Source of the DNA: Candidatus Sulfotelmatobacter sp.
GTDB taxonomy: Bacteria > Acidobacteriota > Terriglobia > Terriglobales > Acidobacteriaceae
Direction: 5' to 3'
Length of the DNA stretch: 19,993 nucleotides
Assembly (NCBI GenBank): GCA_030037575.1
Contig: JASHRB010000541.1
Location: 1 to 19,993, forward strand
Shown here: positions 10,794 through 18,437 of the stretch, one piece after another
How positions within the stretch are numbered: position 1 is the first letter of the stretch
Layout: the number at the start of each line of letters is the position of its first letter
Program-made: the position numbers and the translations under genes
Notes under the pieces: generated by a model
The model's database searches: none
Seen by the model: the letters and a program-made list of their open reading frames with translations, nothing else
Told to the model about the DNA's origin: nothing

Positions 10794-10802
10794 TGCTAGA
10801 AT
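10794..10802 (+). promoter_or_regulatory. Putative extended -10 promoter of argS
   Basis: TGCTAGAAT is an extended -10 element (TGn plus a TATAAT-like hexamer) ending 32 bases before the TTG start of argS. No good -35 hexamer is visible, as is common for extended -10 promoters. The expected transcript would have a leader of about 25 bases. Confidence 0.45.
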
Positions 10803-10834
10803 CACTATCTTCTCAACAACTTCAGAGGGAACTT

Positions 10835-12847
10835 TTGTATCGTCATCTCGAACAGCGGCTTAGCCGGCGTTTGGCGCAGTTTTTGCAGCATAATTATCCC
10901 GACGCCGATCTGCCTGCGGTGGTCATTGAACAGCCGCCAAGGATTGAATTAGGCGATTTTGCGATCCCCATGTTTCCGTTTGCGAAGCCCTTGCGCGCGG
11001 CGCCAATCAAGCTCGCCGAAATTATTCGCGCAGGGATGGGAACGATCGAGGGCATCGCCGAAATGCAGGTTGTGCCTCCCGGGTATCTGAATGTCAGGAT
11101 GGATCGTGCTTGGGTGGCGCGGGCCTTGACGCCCGAGCGCAAACCGCAGCAGAGAGTTTCTCCGGACAAGATCCTGGTCGAGCACACCAGCATCAATCCC
11201 AACAAGGCGGCGCATATCGGTCACTTGCGAAATGCGGTTCTCGGCGACACGTTTGTGCGTTTGCTGCGTTATACCGATCGCCAGGTTGACGTTCAAAACT
11301 ACATCGACAATACCGGCGTGCAGGTCGCCGATGTCGTTGTCGGATTTACCCATCTTCAGAAGAAATCCTTCTCTGAAATCGAAACCCTTACCCGTCAGCC
11401 CGGCTTCGATTACTACTGTTGGGATCTCTATGCCCGGGTCTCGCAGTGGTATGAGCAGGATGAAAGGAACAAACTCGCGCGGACGGCAACGCTTCATGCC
11501 ATAGAAGACGCGGCGAGCGAAACGTCCGCTATCGCGGATCTGATCTCGACTGCGGTGCTGCGCCGGCATCTCGAAACCATGGATCGGCTCGATATCGAAT
11601 ATGATTTTCTGCCGCGCGAGAGCGAAATTCTGCATTTGCATTTCTGGGATGCTGCATTCGCAAAGCTAAAAGATGCAGGCGTGCTCACTTACGAAAATGA
11701 GGGCAAGAATAAAGGCTGTTGGGTCATGAGGCGGGCGGGAACCGGAAAATCAAGAAGCGGCGAGCCCCCCGCAAATTCGCCGGGAGCGTCGGCCTGTGAG
11801 CGGGCTTTAGAAGAGGAAGACCAAAAGGTGATCGTGCGCTCCAATGGAACCGTCGGGTACGTTGGGAAAGACATTGCTTATCACATGTGGAAGTTTGGAC
11901 TGCTCGGCCGCGATTTTGGTTACCGAAAATTTTATCGTTATCCCAATCGGCACGAGTGCTGGATTTCGGCGGCGGAGGGAGAAAAAGACCATCCTCATTT
12001 CGGCGGGGTTGCAGAAATTTACAACGTAATCGATGCCCGGCAATCGGAGGCGCAAAGCACTGTAATCGAAGCGCTGCGCGGGCTTGGTCACAACGAGGCT
12101 GCCGACCACTACACCCATTTTTCCTATGAAATGGTTGCCCTCACTCCCCGATGTGCCGCCGAGCTCGGCTACAGGTTAAGCGAGGAAGATAAAACGCGCC
12201 CTTACGTTGAGGTTAGCGGGCGCAAAGGTTTCGGCATTAAGGCGGACGATTTGCTTGACCGGCTCATTATTTCGGCGAAGAGCGAAGTCGATGCGCGCCA
12301 TCCGTCACTGCGCGATGCTGAGCGGCAATCCATTGCCGCCCAGATCGCGACCGGGGCGATGCGCCACTTCATGCTGAAGTACACCAAGCAATCCGTGATT
12401 GCGTTCGATTTTAAGGAAGCATTGAGCTTCGAAGGCGAAACCGGGCCATACGCACAATACGCCGCAGTTCGCGCCACCAGCATTTTCAAGAAGGCCGGGA
12501 TCGATGCTGATGCGTTTTCGGCGGAGATTGCCAACAAGATGTCTCCGGCCGACTTTGCAACCTTTCTGAATGGCGAAAATGGCATTGAATTCTAGGAGCT
12601 TTGGCTGGCTTTGTCCAAGACTTCGTATGTTGTGGCCCAATGCATCGCGGCCACGGAGCCCGCGTACCTGGCCAAGCACGTTTTTCAACTGGCGCAACTG
12701 TTCAACGCGTTTTATCACCGGCACCCGATCCTGAGCGAAGCCGACGAGAAGCGAAAACAGTTTTTGCTCATCACTGTGGCTGCGGTCCGCCGCGAACTGA
12801 TGCGCAGCCTCGCCCTGATGGGAATTACCGTGCCGCCGGTGATGTAG
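10835..12847 (+). CDS. argS: Arginyl-tRNA synthetase interrupted by an in-frame amber codon (residue 587)
   Basis: This class I synthetase charges tRNA-Arg. Residues 1-586 contain the N-terminal additional domain, HIGH at 127-130 (NPNKAAHIGHLRNA), the VGYVGKDIAYHMWKFG and HFSYEMV regions, the KGFGIKADDLLD segment in place of KMSKS, and GETGPYAQYAAVR. An unusual hydrophilic insert lies near 297-328. The frame stops at TAG (12593-12595) after NGIEF, then continues in the same frame with ELWLALSKTSYVVAQ...YLAKHVFQLAQLFNAFYHRH...RRELMRSLALMGITVPPVM, the DALR anticodon-binding domain, ending at TAG 12845-12847. A TGG-to-TAG or CAG-to-TAG change would explain it. Whether it is a sequencing error, a true nonsense mutation, suppression or a split enzyme is unresolved. 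The start is TTG with GAGG 6 bases upstream. Confidence 0.9.
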
Positions 12848-12888
12848 CTTGGGCAAACGGTGTGTTCGCTGCAGCTTTCTCAATTGAA

Positions 12889-13902
12889 ATGCCCCACGCC
12901 GATGCCTCATCAACGCAGCATCGCCCGTTTCGCCGCTTCGCGGCGGGAATCGTAATGATTGTGGTGGCGATCGCCGCTTGTGGCGCGATTTACGAAAGCG
13001 TATGTGAGTCGCGTGATCGGCTCGTTTACCCGATGCCCGGCAGGCTCGTCGATGTCGGCGGTTACAAAATGCACATCGACTGCATGGGCGAGGGAGCGCC
13101 CGCGGTAATCCTCGATTCCGGCCTGGGAGACAATTACACTTCCTGGCGCAAAGTGCAACCGCCGATCGCACAGTTCACCCAGGTTTGCTCTTACGACCGC
13201 GCGGGGCTTGGTTACAGCGATTCGAGTCCGCGCCGACGGAACAGCAAGATTTTTGCCGAAGAACTTCATGCCCTTCTGCGCGGTACTGGAATCCCGGCGC
13301 CTTATGTGCTGGTCGGCCACTCCATGGGCGGTTTTGATGTGCGTCTTTACGCGAGCCTTTACTCCGGTGAAGTCGCCGGTATGATATTGGTTGACTCGTC
13401 TCACCCCGAGCAACAGAAGCGTCTGCCGGCGGCGGTGAATGACATCGATGCCGGATGGGTGCGCGAGCAGGAGCTCTTCGAGTTCACCATGCCCTTCGGA
13501 TTGCCGCGGTTGTTGGCATTCTGTAGCGGCGATGCGGAGGTTCGCGCCGCCGAGTGCAACTTTCGCAATGTCCACGAGAGTGTCGCCGAGTTGAAATCGA
13601 TTTCTGAGAGTGCGGTGCAGACGGCCGCAACTGGCACAGTTGGCAACCGGCCGCTCGCCGTTCTTTCCCAAGATCCGGATGCGCCGCAATACGACCTGCC
13701 AGAAGATCTGCTCAAGCCCACCAACGACGCCTGGCAGCAGATGCAGAATGAACTCGCTCAACTCTCCACGCGCAGCATGCACATAACTGCCAAAAATAGC
13801 GGGCATTACGTTCAGCTTGACCGCTCCGATGTCGTCGTTGATGCGATTCGAAAGATTGTCGATCAAGTTCGGACAGCCCGGGAATCCGAGATCAGGCATT
13901 AA
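12889..13902 (+). CDS. Membrane-anchored alpha/beta hydrolase
   Basis: The 337-residue product has an N-terminal hydrophobic segment (about residues 17-33, FAAGIVMIVVAIAACGA) that should serve as a signal or anchor, placing the enzyme outside the cytoplasmic membrane. The hydrolase fold shows DSGLGDNYTSW (76-86, oxyanion region), YDRAGLGYSD (102-111), the nucleophile elbow GHSMGG with Ser145, MILVDSSHPEQ, and His306 in NSGHYVQLD. The catalytic acid may be Asp262 or Asp264 in LSQDPD. The substrate is unknown; esterase or lipase-like activity is the general expectation. The ATG start was chosen because it precedes the hydrophobic segment; an alternative GTG lies at 12862. Neither has a strong ribosome-binding site. 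It follows argS by 41 bases. Confidence 0.85.
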   Translation: MPHADASSTQHRPFRRFAAGIVMIVVAIAACGAIYESVCESRDRLVYPMPGRLVDVGGYKMHIDCMGEGAPAVILDSGLGDNYTSWRKVQPPIAQFTQVCSYDRAGLGYSDSSPRRRNSKIFAEELHALLRGTGIPAPYVLVGHSMGGFDVRLYASLYSGEVAGMILVDSSHPEQQKRLPAAVNDIDAGWVREQELFEFTMPFGLPRLLAFCSGDAEVRAAECNFRNVHESVAELKSISESAVQTAATGTVGNRPLAVLSQDPDAPQYDLPEDLLKPTNDAWQQMQNELAQLSTRSMHITAKNSGHYVQLDRSDVVVDAIRKIVDQVRTARESEIRH

Positions 13903-14033
13903 GGCTCGTCGATTATTTTGCATGGCCGTGGTCGCGAGTTAGACCCAACATGAGAAAATGTCAGAGGGAAAAGTACAAGAATCGCGATTCCCCCCGCGCC
14001 TCATCTGAGGCCATACTCGGTAAGTAAAATCCC

Positions 14034-14363
14034 ATGTGCAGAAACATCAAAACCCTCTTTAACTTCAATCCTCCGGTCAACGACGATGAAATTCGGGAGG
14101 CATCGCTGCAGTTTGTAAGAAAGATTACCGGATTCAACAAGCCATCCAAGGCGAACGAAGCGAGATTCCAAGCGGCTGTGGAGGAGATCTCCGGATGTAC
14201 GGCACGCTTGCTGGAGTCGCTTGAAACCAGCGCGGCGCCGCGCAACCGCGAAATCGAGACCGCCAAAGCCAAAGCCCGCGCGCTGGAGAGATTCGGCGCC
14301 CAAGCGCGAGAAACAATTTCGCCAGGGAATCGAACGGATCGTCAGCGACGGTTCTTTTATTGA
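14034..14363 (+). CDS. DUF2277 family small protein
   Basis: This 109-residue protein begins MCRNIKTLFNFNPPV and continues with EIREASLQFVRKITGFNKPSKANEARFQAAVEEISGCTARLLESL and RNREIETAKAKARALERFG, the pattern of the DUF2277 family, whose function is unknown. It is predicted cytosolic and helical, with no signal or membrane segment. The conserved domain ends near residue 88; the last 20 or so residues (AQARETISPGNRTDRQRRFFY) look like a non-conserved extension. It converges with pepA, only 25 bases between the stop codons. The start is fixed by the invariant MCRNIKTLFNF N-terminus; upstream GGTAAG is a weak ribosome-binding site. Confidence 0.88.
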   Translation: MCRNIKTLFNFNPPVNDDEIREASLQFVRKITGFNKPSKANEARFQAAVEEISGCTARLLESLETSAAPRNREIETAKAKARALERFGAQARETISPGNRTDRQRRFFY

Positions 14364-14388
14364 TGCCGATCCGGGAAAATTCGTGGCG

Positions 14389-15906
14389 CTATTGCACGAA
14401 ACTTCTCACAAACTGGATAATGCTGCGCAGCGCAATTCCCGACGGCCCTTTTGCAATCCAAGGCTTTTGCTCTTCCACCCAGGCAGTGCCGGCAATATCA
14501 AGGTGAATCCAGGGAATGTCTTCCGCGAACTCCTGCAAGAACATGGCCGCGTTGATGGCTCCGCCCCAGCGCCCCCCGGTGTTCATGATGTCAGCAATCG
14601 ACGAACGAATCTGTTCTTTATATTCATCGTCAAGCGGAAGCCGCCACATCTTTTCGCCGGCTTCCTCGTTGGCTTTATGGAAGCGCCCGTAAATGGCGTC
14701 ATCGTTGGCGAAGACGCCTGCGTTCAACATTCCCAGCGCCACCACCACGGCACCGGTGAGCGTGGCTGCGTCGACCAGATGGGTGGCGCCGAGTTGCTTT
14801 GCGTAATGCAACCCGTCGGCGAGTACGAGGCGCCCTTCGGCGTCGGTGTTGATGATTTCGATGGATTTTCCCGACATGGCGATCTGAACATCGCCGGGTT
14901 TTTGCGCGTGGCCGGAGGGCATGTTTTCGGTGGCGCAAACAATGCCGATCACTTTGACTTTCGGTTTGAGGAGAGCAATGGCGCGCATCACGCCCATCAT
15001 CGTCGCCCCGCCGGCCATGTCGTATTTCATCTTTTCCATGCCATCGGCGGGCTTAATCGAAATACCTCCGGTGTCAAAAGTAATGCCTTTGCCTACAAGG
15101 CCTACCACGGGCTCAGCAGGCGCGCCGGCGGGTTCGTATTTCATCACAATCAGCGCGGGCGGTTCATCGGAGCCTTGGGCGACGCTCCAGAAGGCGCCCA
15201 TTTTCATCTCTTTAATTTTGTCGGGGCCGTAGACCTCGCACTTCAGTCCGACCTCTGTGCACATCTTCTTGGCGCGGTCAGCAAGAATCGTCGGAGTCAT
15301 GCGATTCGAAGGCTCGTTGACAAGGTCGCGAGTGAAGTTCTGCGATTCGCCGATGATGATCGCCTCAACCGCCGCTCTCTCCAGCGCGGCTTTGTCGGCT
15401 TTGCTGCCGGCAAGAATGGTGATTGCGTCAATTTTCTGATCTTTTCGGTCGCTGCGGTAGTAATCAGAATCGAAATTGCCCACCACCGCGCCTTCAACCA
15501 TGGCCCGCACTGCCTCGTCGGCCGGAAAACTCGGGGGAGCGATGATGGCGAAGCTGCGGATTCCGCGCGACTTCAGCGTGCGCACGGCCGTGCCAGCGAC
15601 ACGCCGCAATTCGTAACTGGAAAATTTGTTCGCGGAGCCGCCACCGATCAGCAGGAGACGCTTGGCTTTTAGTCCGGCGGGGTTGTGTAGCAGATTCGTT
15701 TCGAACGGTTTCGGCGTGACCTCGCCGCTGGAGAGAAGTTCAGACGCGGCAGATTGCACGGTCGCATCTTTCGCCGCAACTTTCAACTGCGGCTTGGCCT
15801 GTTTGTTTTTCTCGTTTTGAGCCGGATCGGCGTGGTCGAGCACGACCGCAACCAGCGCTTCGGTTTCCGGGTGAGAGGGCGTCGAGAGGGAAATGGTCGT
15901 TTTCAT
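14389..15906 (-). CDS. pepA: Leucyl aminopeptidase (cytosol aminopeptidase, M17)
   Basis: This M17 enzyme removes N-terminal residues from peptides with a two-metal centre. The 505-residue product carries the full catalytic set at K273, D278, K285, D296, D355, E357 and R359, each offset by three from E. coli PepA numbering, and the signature NTDAEGRLVL at 353-362. The N-terminal domain (about 1-180) is the less conserved regulatory part; the peptidase domain covers about 185-500. Members form hexamers, and some, such as E. coli PepA, also bind DNA, which cannot be judged here. It ends with TAG and converges on the DUF2277 gene. The ATG start precedes TTISLSTPSH; the upstream ribosome-binding site is poor. 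Confidence 0.97.
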   Translation of the reverse strand: MKTTISLSTPSHPETEALVAVVLDHADPAQNEKNKQAKPQLKVAAKDATVQSAASELLSSGEVTPKPFETNLLHNPAGLKAKRLLLIGGGSANKFSSYELRRVAGTAVRTLKSRGIRSFAIIAPPSFPADEAVRAMVEGAVVGNFDSDYYRSDRKDQKIDAITILAGSKADKAALERAAVEAIIIGESQNFTRDLVNEPSNRMTPTILADRAKKMCTEVGLKCEVYGPDKIKEMKMGAFWSVAQGSDEPPALIVMKYEPAGAPAEPVVGLVGKGITFDTGGISIKPADGMEKMKYDMAGGATMMGVMRAIALLKPKVKVIGIVCATENMPSGHAQKPGDVQIAMSGKSIEIINTDAEGRLVLADGLHYAKQLGATHLVDAATLTGAVVVALGMLNAGVFANDDAIYGRFHKANEEAGEKMWRLPLDDEYKEQIRSSIADIMNTGGRWGGAINAAMFLQEFAEDIPWIHLDIAGTAWVEEQKPWIAKGPSGIALRSIIQFVRSFVQ

Positions 15907-16168
15907 AATGTGGTTAGCAGGGTTAGAAGCAACCCTCCAGTATCGTCGGCAGAGAAGGAATTAGGCAAGCAGATCGGGGCTGTTTTGCCCCTCCGGGGGA
16001 AACCCGGCTTCCTCGACTGTGCCTTCTGGCGCGGATCGCGCCAGAAATGCTCGCTTGGTTGACAGAGCTTAATAGCGGATGTCCACTGCGGCTCCGATCC
16101 GGCCGGACTTTGTGCTGCGCACAGAGTGCCAATTCGAGAGAAATCCGCATCCACGCGTTGGACGAAAA
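15907..16168. other. Intergenic region with GC-rich hairpins, no gene supported
   Basis: This 262-base stretch between pepA and the downstream end of the PPOX-fold gene has an open frame on the minus strand, but it lacks any recognisable domain, so I do not call a gene. It holds two strong symmetric elements (CCCCTCCGGGG near 15988-15998, and the hairpin described separately). It may be an intergenic repeat family or the pepA leader plus a terminator zone for the PPOX gene. Confidence 0.5.
16024..16046. repeat. Perfect 10-bp hairpin upstream of pepA
   Basis: TTCTGGCGCG and CGCGCCAGAA form a perfect 10-bp stem around the 3-base loop GAT. It lies 118 bases before the pepA start and 123 bases after the PPOX gene's stop codon. 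There is no clear U-tract, so it is not a classic intrinsic terminator, though it could stop or stabilise transcript ends. A repeat-element origin is equally possible. Confidence 0.6.
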
Positions 16169-16639
16169 TCACGATGCCAGCGCGCTGGGGAAACGGGTTT
16201 CAAAATCCAGCAGGCCGACCCACTCCGGCGTAACCGTGATGCGCACCATGCTTGAGATCACGGAACGAAGATTCTGAAGCCAGCCCTGAGCCTGCTCCGG
16301 AGTGAAATAGCGCTCGGCCGCGGCCGCATATTCGGGAACGATGCCAGCAACATCTTCCAACCGCGACGTGCCGCGGATGAGCAGAACTTTGTGAGGAAAA
16401 ATATTGTCGTCGATGGTGAGAGAAACTTTGGGATTCCTTTTCAGAGCTTTCAGCTTCGGCGCACGCGGCGGCGTCGCCATGACGATCTCGCGGCCGTTCC
16501 AGTGGAACCAGATCGGGATCACTCGGGGCGTTCCGTCGAGCCACACGTAGGCCAGCCGAGCGGGGATTTTTGAACGCAGCAGTTCCTGGGATGCGGGATG
16601 GTGCAAAAGATCGAGGCTTCCTTGATCGACACGATTCAT
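16169..16639 (-). CDS. Pyridoxamine 5'-phosphate oxidase-fold (split-barrel flavin-binding) protein
   Basis: The 156-residue product has the FMN/F420-binding split-barrel pattern: IPARLAYVWLDGTPRVIPIWFHWNGREIVMATPP (about 25-58), a LKRNPKVSLTIDD strand (66-78), VLLIRGTSRLE (about 85-95) and a C-terminal VRITVTPEWVGLLDFETRF. Relatives bind FMN, F420 or haem and include small oxidoreductases; the substrate here is unknown. A frame remains open further upstream, but the ATG at 16639 is chosen because a perfect AAGGAG ribosome-binding site lies 6 bases before it (AAAGGAGTCGACATG), and the upstream residues have no family similarity. It is transcribed away from the small + strand peptide gene at 16880. 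Confidence 0.88.
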   Translation of the reverse strand: MNRVDQGSLDLLHHPASQELLRSKIPARLAYVWLDGTPRVIPIWFHWNGREIVMATPPRAPKLKALKRNPKVSLTIDDNIFPHKVLLIRGTSRLEDVAGIVPEYAAAAERYFTPEQAQGWLQNLRSVISSMVRITVTPEWVGLLDFETRFPSALAS

Positions 16640-16805
16640 GGTCGACTCCTTTGACGAGCGGACAATCTTCAGAGGTGGACCCGAATGCCGCGTGGAATTG
16701 TGCTCCTTCCGAGGGCGCCGGTCAAGATTCGGCTTGGTGGAGTCTCGTTCTGGTGTAGCCTGCGGCAGCGTGGCGGGAGCCGTTTGATACACATGTTCTT
16801 GCGAG

Positions 16806-16835
16806 ATGACGGTAGGCAATGGGCCCGCGTATGAT
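16806..16835 (+). promoter_or_regulatory. Candidate sigma-70 promoter for the small peptide gene
   Basis: ATGACG (16806-16811) and TATGAT (16830-16835) are separated by 18 bases, a plausible -35/-10 pair. It lies 44 bases before the ATG of the small hydrophobic peptide gene. The -35 matches the consensus in four of six positions. Confidence 0.3.
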
Positions 16836-16879
16836 CCAAGCAATAAACTCACGTTTGAGGGAAGTCCAGGAGTCGTCTT

Positions 16880-17020
16880 ATGAAGGCAGGATGGATCATC
16901 GTGCTTTTGCCGCTGATCTCGGTGATTGCGATCTCGCTCGCAATACACGAGCATGACGTTCGGTCCGGACAATCACGCCCTGTCGCCACCCCGGCTGCCT
17001 CTTCGGCTGCCGCCAGGTGA
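16880..17020 (+). CDS. Small hydrophobic peptide, 46 residues, unrecognised
   Basis: The frame encodes MKAGWIIVLLPLISVIAISL followed by AIHEHDVRSGQSRPVATPAASSAAAR and a TGA. One N-terminal hydrophobic segment (residues 4-21) with a Lys at position 2 suggests a single-pass membrane peptide or a signal sequence with a short Ala/Ser-rich tail. AGGAG ends 7 bases before the ATG, a good ribosome-binding site, and a promoter-like pair lies just upstream. I know no family for it. The evidence is only start context and composition, so it may be non-coding. The region on its left, 16640-16805, holds nothing else I can identify. Confidence 0.45.
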   Translation: MKAGWIIVLLPLISVIAISLAIHEHDVRSGQSRPVATPAASSAAAR

Positions 17021-17075
17021 CTGCAGTTTCGGGCTCACCGTGGGCACGGCTCTTGGACCGAGTGCAGTCTGAGTT

Positions 17076-17412
17076 TTACTGCACCATTATTGTGACTCCG
17101 CGGTTTCTGCAGCCAAGGTCAGAATCGCGTTTGAGCTCGGGGTGCGACTGCCAGAGCTTTCCAACCGCGTCGTTCGACTTTGACCAGTCCTCGCCGAAGA
17201 TGCAGTCGGTGATCTAACCGTTTTGCACCATCTCCAGGAGACGATTTTGCACGGCGAGCCGGATTTCACCTCCAAGCTCCAGTTGAGCCGTAGCCGTGAA
17301 TGATTTTCAGCAGCTGCGTTTGGTTTTGGCGGGCAAGTCCAAGTTCCCGCTCGAGCCGCCCTAGGGCTTCGCGAACCAAAGGCATATCGGATTTCAGGTT
17401 AACGGTTTTGAT
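17076..17412 (-). pseudogene. Decayed Smr-domain (MutS2 C-terminal-like) protein gene
   Basis: The joined translation reads KTVNLKSDMPLVREALGRLE...LLKIIHGYGSTG then, after a frame change, GEIRLAVQNRLLEMVQNG, an amber, ITDCIFGEDWSKSNDAVGKL, HPELKRDSDLG and NRGVTIMVQ. The KIIHGYGSTG-GGEIRLAV core is the Smr signature; Smr domains bind or nick nucleic acids. Three lesions are visible. The expected start codon reads ATC (17410-17412) although GAGAGGG sits 6 bases upstream. One extra base lies at 17274-17275 (GCTTGG instead of GCTGG). A TAG at 17214-17216 probably replaces CAG. Removing the extra base restores a 111-residue frame. It follows smpB by about 120 bases. Confidence 0.75.
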
Positions 17413-17532
17413 GGGCGGCCCTCTCGGTTGCACGATAATGATAGGGCCAGCTGGGTTTAGTTTTTTCGTCGCCAACTGTAGACCTCGCTCTCCATGCACT
17501 ACATTGTGGTGCAAAGCGAAGAAATCCAAGCT

Positions 17533-18063
17533 TCACGCGTCCTTTCTTCCCCTCCCTACCGCCTCCCTCGCTTCCTTATCCGCCGTTCTTCGCCGCTCGG
17601 TTTCGCGCTTATCCCACAACTGCTTGCCCTTTGCTAATGCCAACTCGAGTTTCACGCGGCCGCTCTTGAAATACATGCGCACCGGGATCAGCGTCAGGCC
17701 CTTTTGTTGGGTCTTGCCGATCAGCTTGCGGATTTCTTCCTTGTGCATCAGCAACTTGCGGCTACGCAGGGGAGCGTGGTTGAAAATGTTGCCGTGCTCG
17801 TAAGGGCCGATGTGGGCGTTAAACAGCCAGAGTTCGCCCTCCTTAACGATGCCGTAGGAGTCTTTAAGGTTAGCCAAGCCGCTGCGCACAGATTTGACCT
17901 CGGTTCCGGTCAGAACCACTCCGCACTCGAATTTTTCCAGCAAGAAATAGTTATGCGAAGCGATCCTATTGACGGCGGCGTCTCGCTGGCCGGAGGCTGT
18001 CGGGTCGCGGCGCGGCGATTTCTCCGGCCTCGGCTCCGTCTGGTGCGTGGATTGGCGGGGCAT
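17533..18063 (-). CDS. smpB: SsrA-binding protein SmpB
   Basis: SmpB binds tmRNA and delivers it to stalled ribosomes for trans-translation. The 176-residue product contains NRIASHNYFLLEKFECGVVLTGTEVKSVRSG (about 32-62), NLKDSYGIVKEGELWLFNAHIGPYEHGN, a KLLMHKEEIRKLIGKTQQKGLTLIPVRMYFKSGRVKLELALAKGKQLWDKRE core and a basic C-terminal tail that normally enters the ribosomal A site. About 30 N-terminal residues (PRQSTHQTEPRPEKSPRRDP...) are extra compared with the usual 150-160 residue protein and are low in complexity. The true start could therefore lie further in, for example near GQRDAAVNRIASHN. No ssrA gene is in the window. Confidence 0.95.
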   Translation of the reverse strand: MPRQSTHQTEPRPEKSPRRDPTASGQRDAAVNRIASHNYFLLEKFECGVVLTGTEVKSVRSGLANLKDSYGIVKEGELWLFNAHIGPYEHGNIFNHAPLRSRKLLMHKEEIRKLIGKTQQKGLTLIPVRMYFKSGRVKLELALAKGKQLWDKRETERRRTADKEAREAVGRGRKDA

Positions 18064-18300
18064 GGATTGAATTCATCTTAGCAGGGCTGAAAGCTGGCGT
18101 CCGGCTCCGTGCGGTCGGCATCGAGCTGCGGGCTCAGCTGGAATTCAGGCTGCAACAGTCGGCAGAATATTGATTAGTGAATCGCCCAAGCCTTTTTGAG
18201 CGCCGAAAGTGGAGAGCCGAAGCCTGAAATCCCCTTTGGGGCTAAGACTAAAGAGTGTAACTCCCGCAGGTGCAATCAGATGGGTCGCGGCGGAAGTCGA
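18064..18300. other. Intergenic region between smpB and the secretin transcript
   Basis: smpB and the secretin gene diverge here. I find no supportable gene. A short CCCC-TTT-GGGG hairpin occurs at 18231-18241. A minus-strand open frame (18145-18591) crosses into the secretin gene and has the odd composition of shadow coding, so it is not called. The region could contain an acidobacterial intergenic repeat. Confidence 0.4.
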
Positions 18301-18309
18301 TGCTATAAT
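18301..18309 (+). promoter_or_regulatory. Extended -10 promoter upstream of the secretin gene
   Basis: TGCTATAAT is a perfect extended -10 element (TGn-TATAAT). No convincing -35 lies 17 bases upstream. The predicted start near 18316 gives a leader of about 120 bases before the secretin ATG, within which the 38-codon leader frame lies. Confidence 0.6.
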
Positions 18310-18317
18310 CGCAGAAA

Positions 18318-18434
18318 ATGAACCATCACTACTTTGTTGTGTCGAACAAGTTGCCAGTGTCGCAGTCGATTGAGGGCGGAACTGCCGCTGTGGCGAAGAC
18401 TTTATACAACAAGACTTTACACCAAGAGGACTGA
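18318..18434 (+). CDS. Possible 38-residue leader peptide
   Basis: An ATG directly after the promoter opens a frame beginning MNHHYFVVSNKLPVSQSIEG and ending ...LYNKTLHQED before TGA, three bases upstream of the secretin ATG and in the same frame. It has no ribosome-binding site of note and no known family. The near-leaderless position and tight junction raise the possibility of translational coupling, but chance occurrence in the leader is equally likely. Confidence 0.25.
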   Translation: MNHHYFVVSNKLPVSQSIEGGTAAVAKTLYNKTLHQED

Positions 18435-18437
18435 GGA

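Noticed and set aside
12593..12595. Pyrrolysine or general amber reassignment to explain the argS TAG
   Set aside because: TAG ends metG (7240), pepA (14389) and the VTT-rhodanese gene (3744) at the expected C-termini, and no pyl genes are seen. A point change or error is simpler.
12305..13171. Minus-strand frame of 288 codons across the argS 3' end and the hydrolase start
   Set aside because: Overlaps two recognised coding regions, and its Arg/Cys-rich translation has no family pattern.
12910..13923. Long minus-strand frame (337 codons) opposite the alpha/beta hydrolase
   Set aside because: Codon-complement shadow of the hydrolase. No domain is recognisable, and the + strand carries the GHSMGG elbow and His306.
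14221..15672. Long open frame on the + strand (483 codons)
   Set aside because: It is antisense to pepA, whose catalytic motifs are unmistakable. Its translation is rich in His, Gly and Phe, typical of antisense shadow frames.
16640..16972. N-terminal extension of the PPOX-fold gene
   Set aside because: The upstream residues lack family similarity, and a perfect AAGGAG site marks the ATG at 16639.
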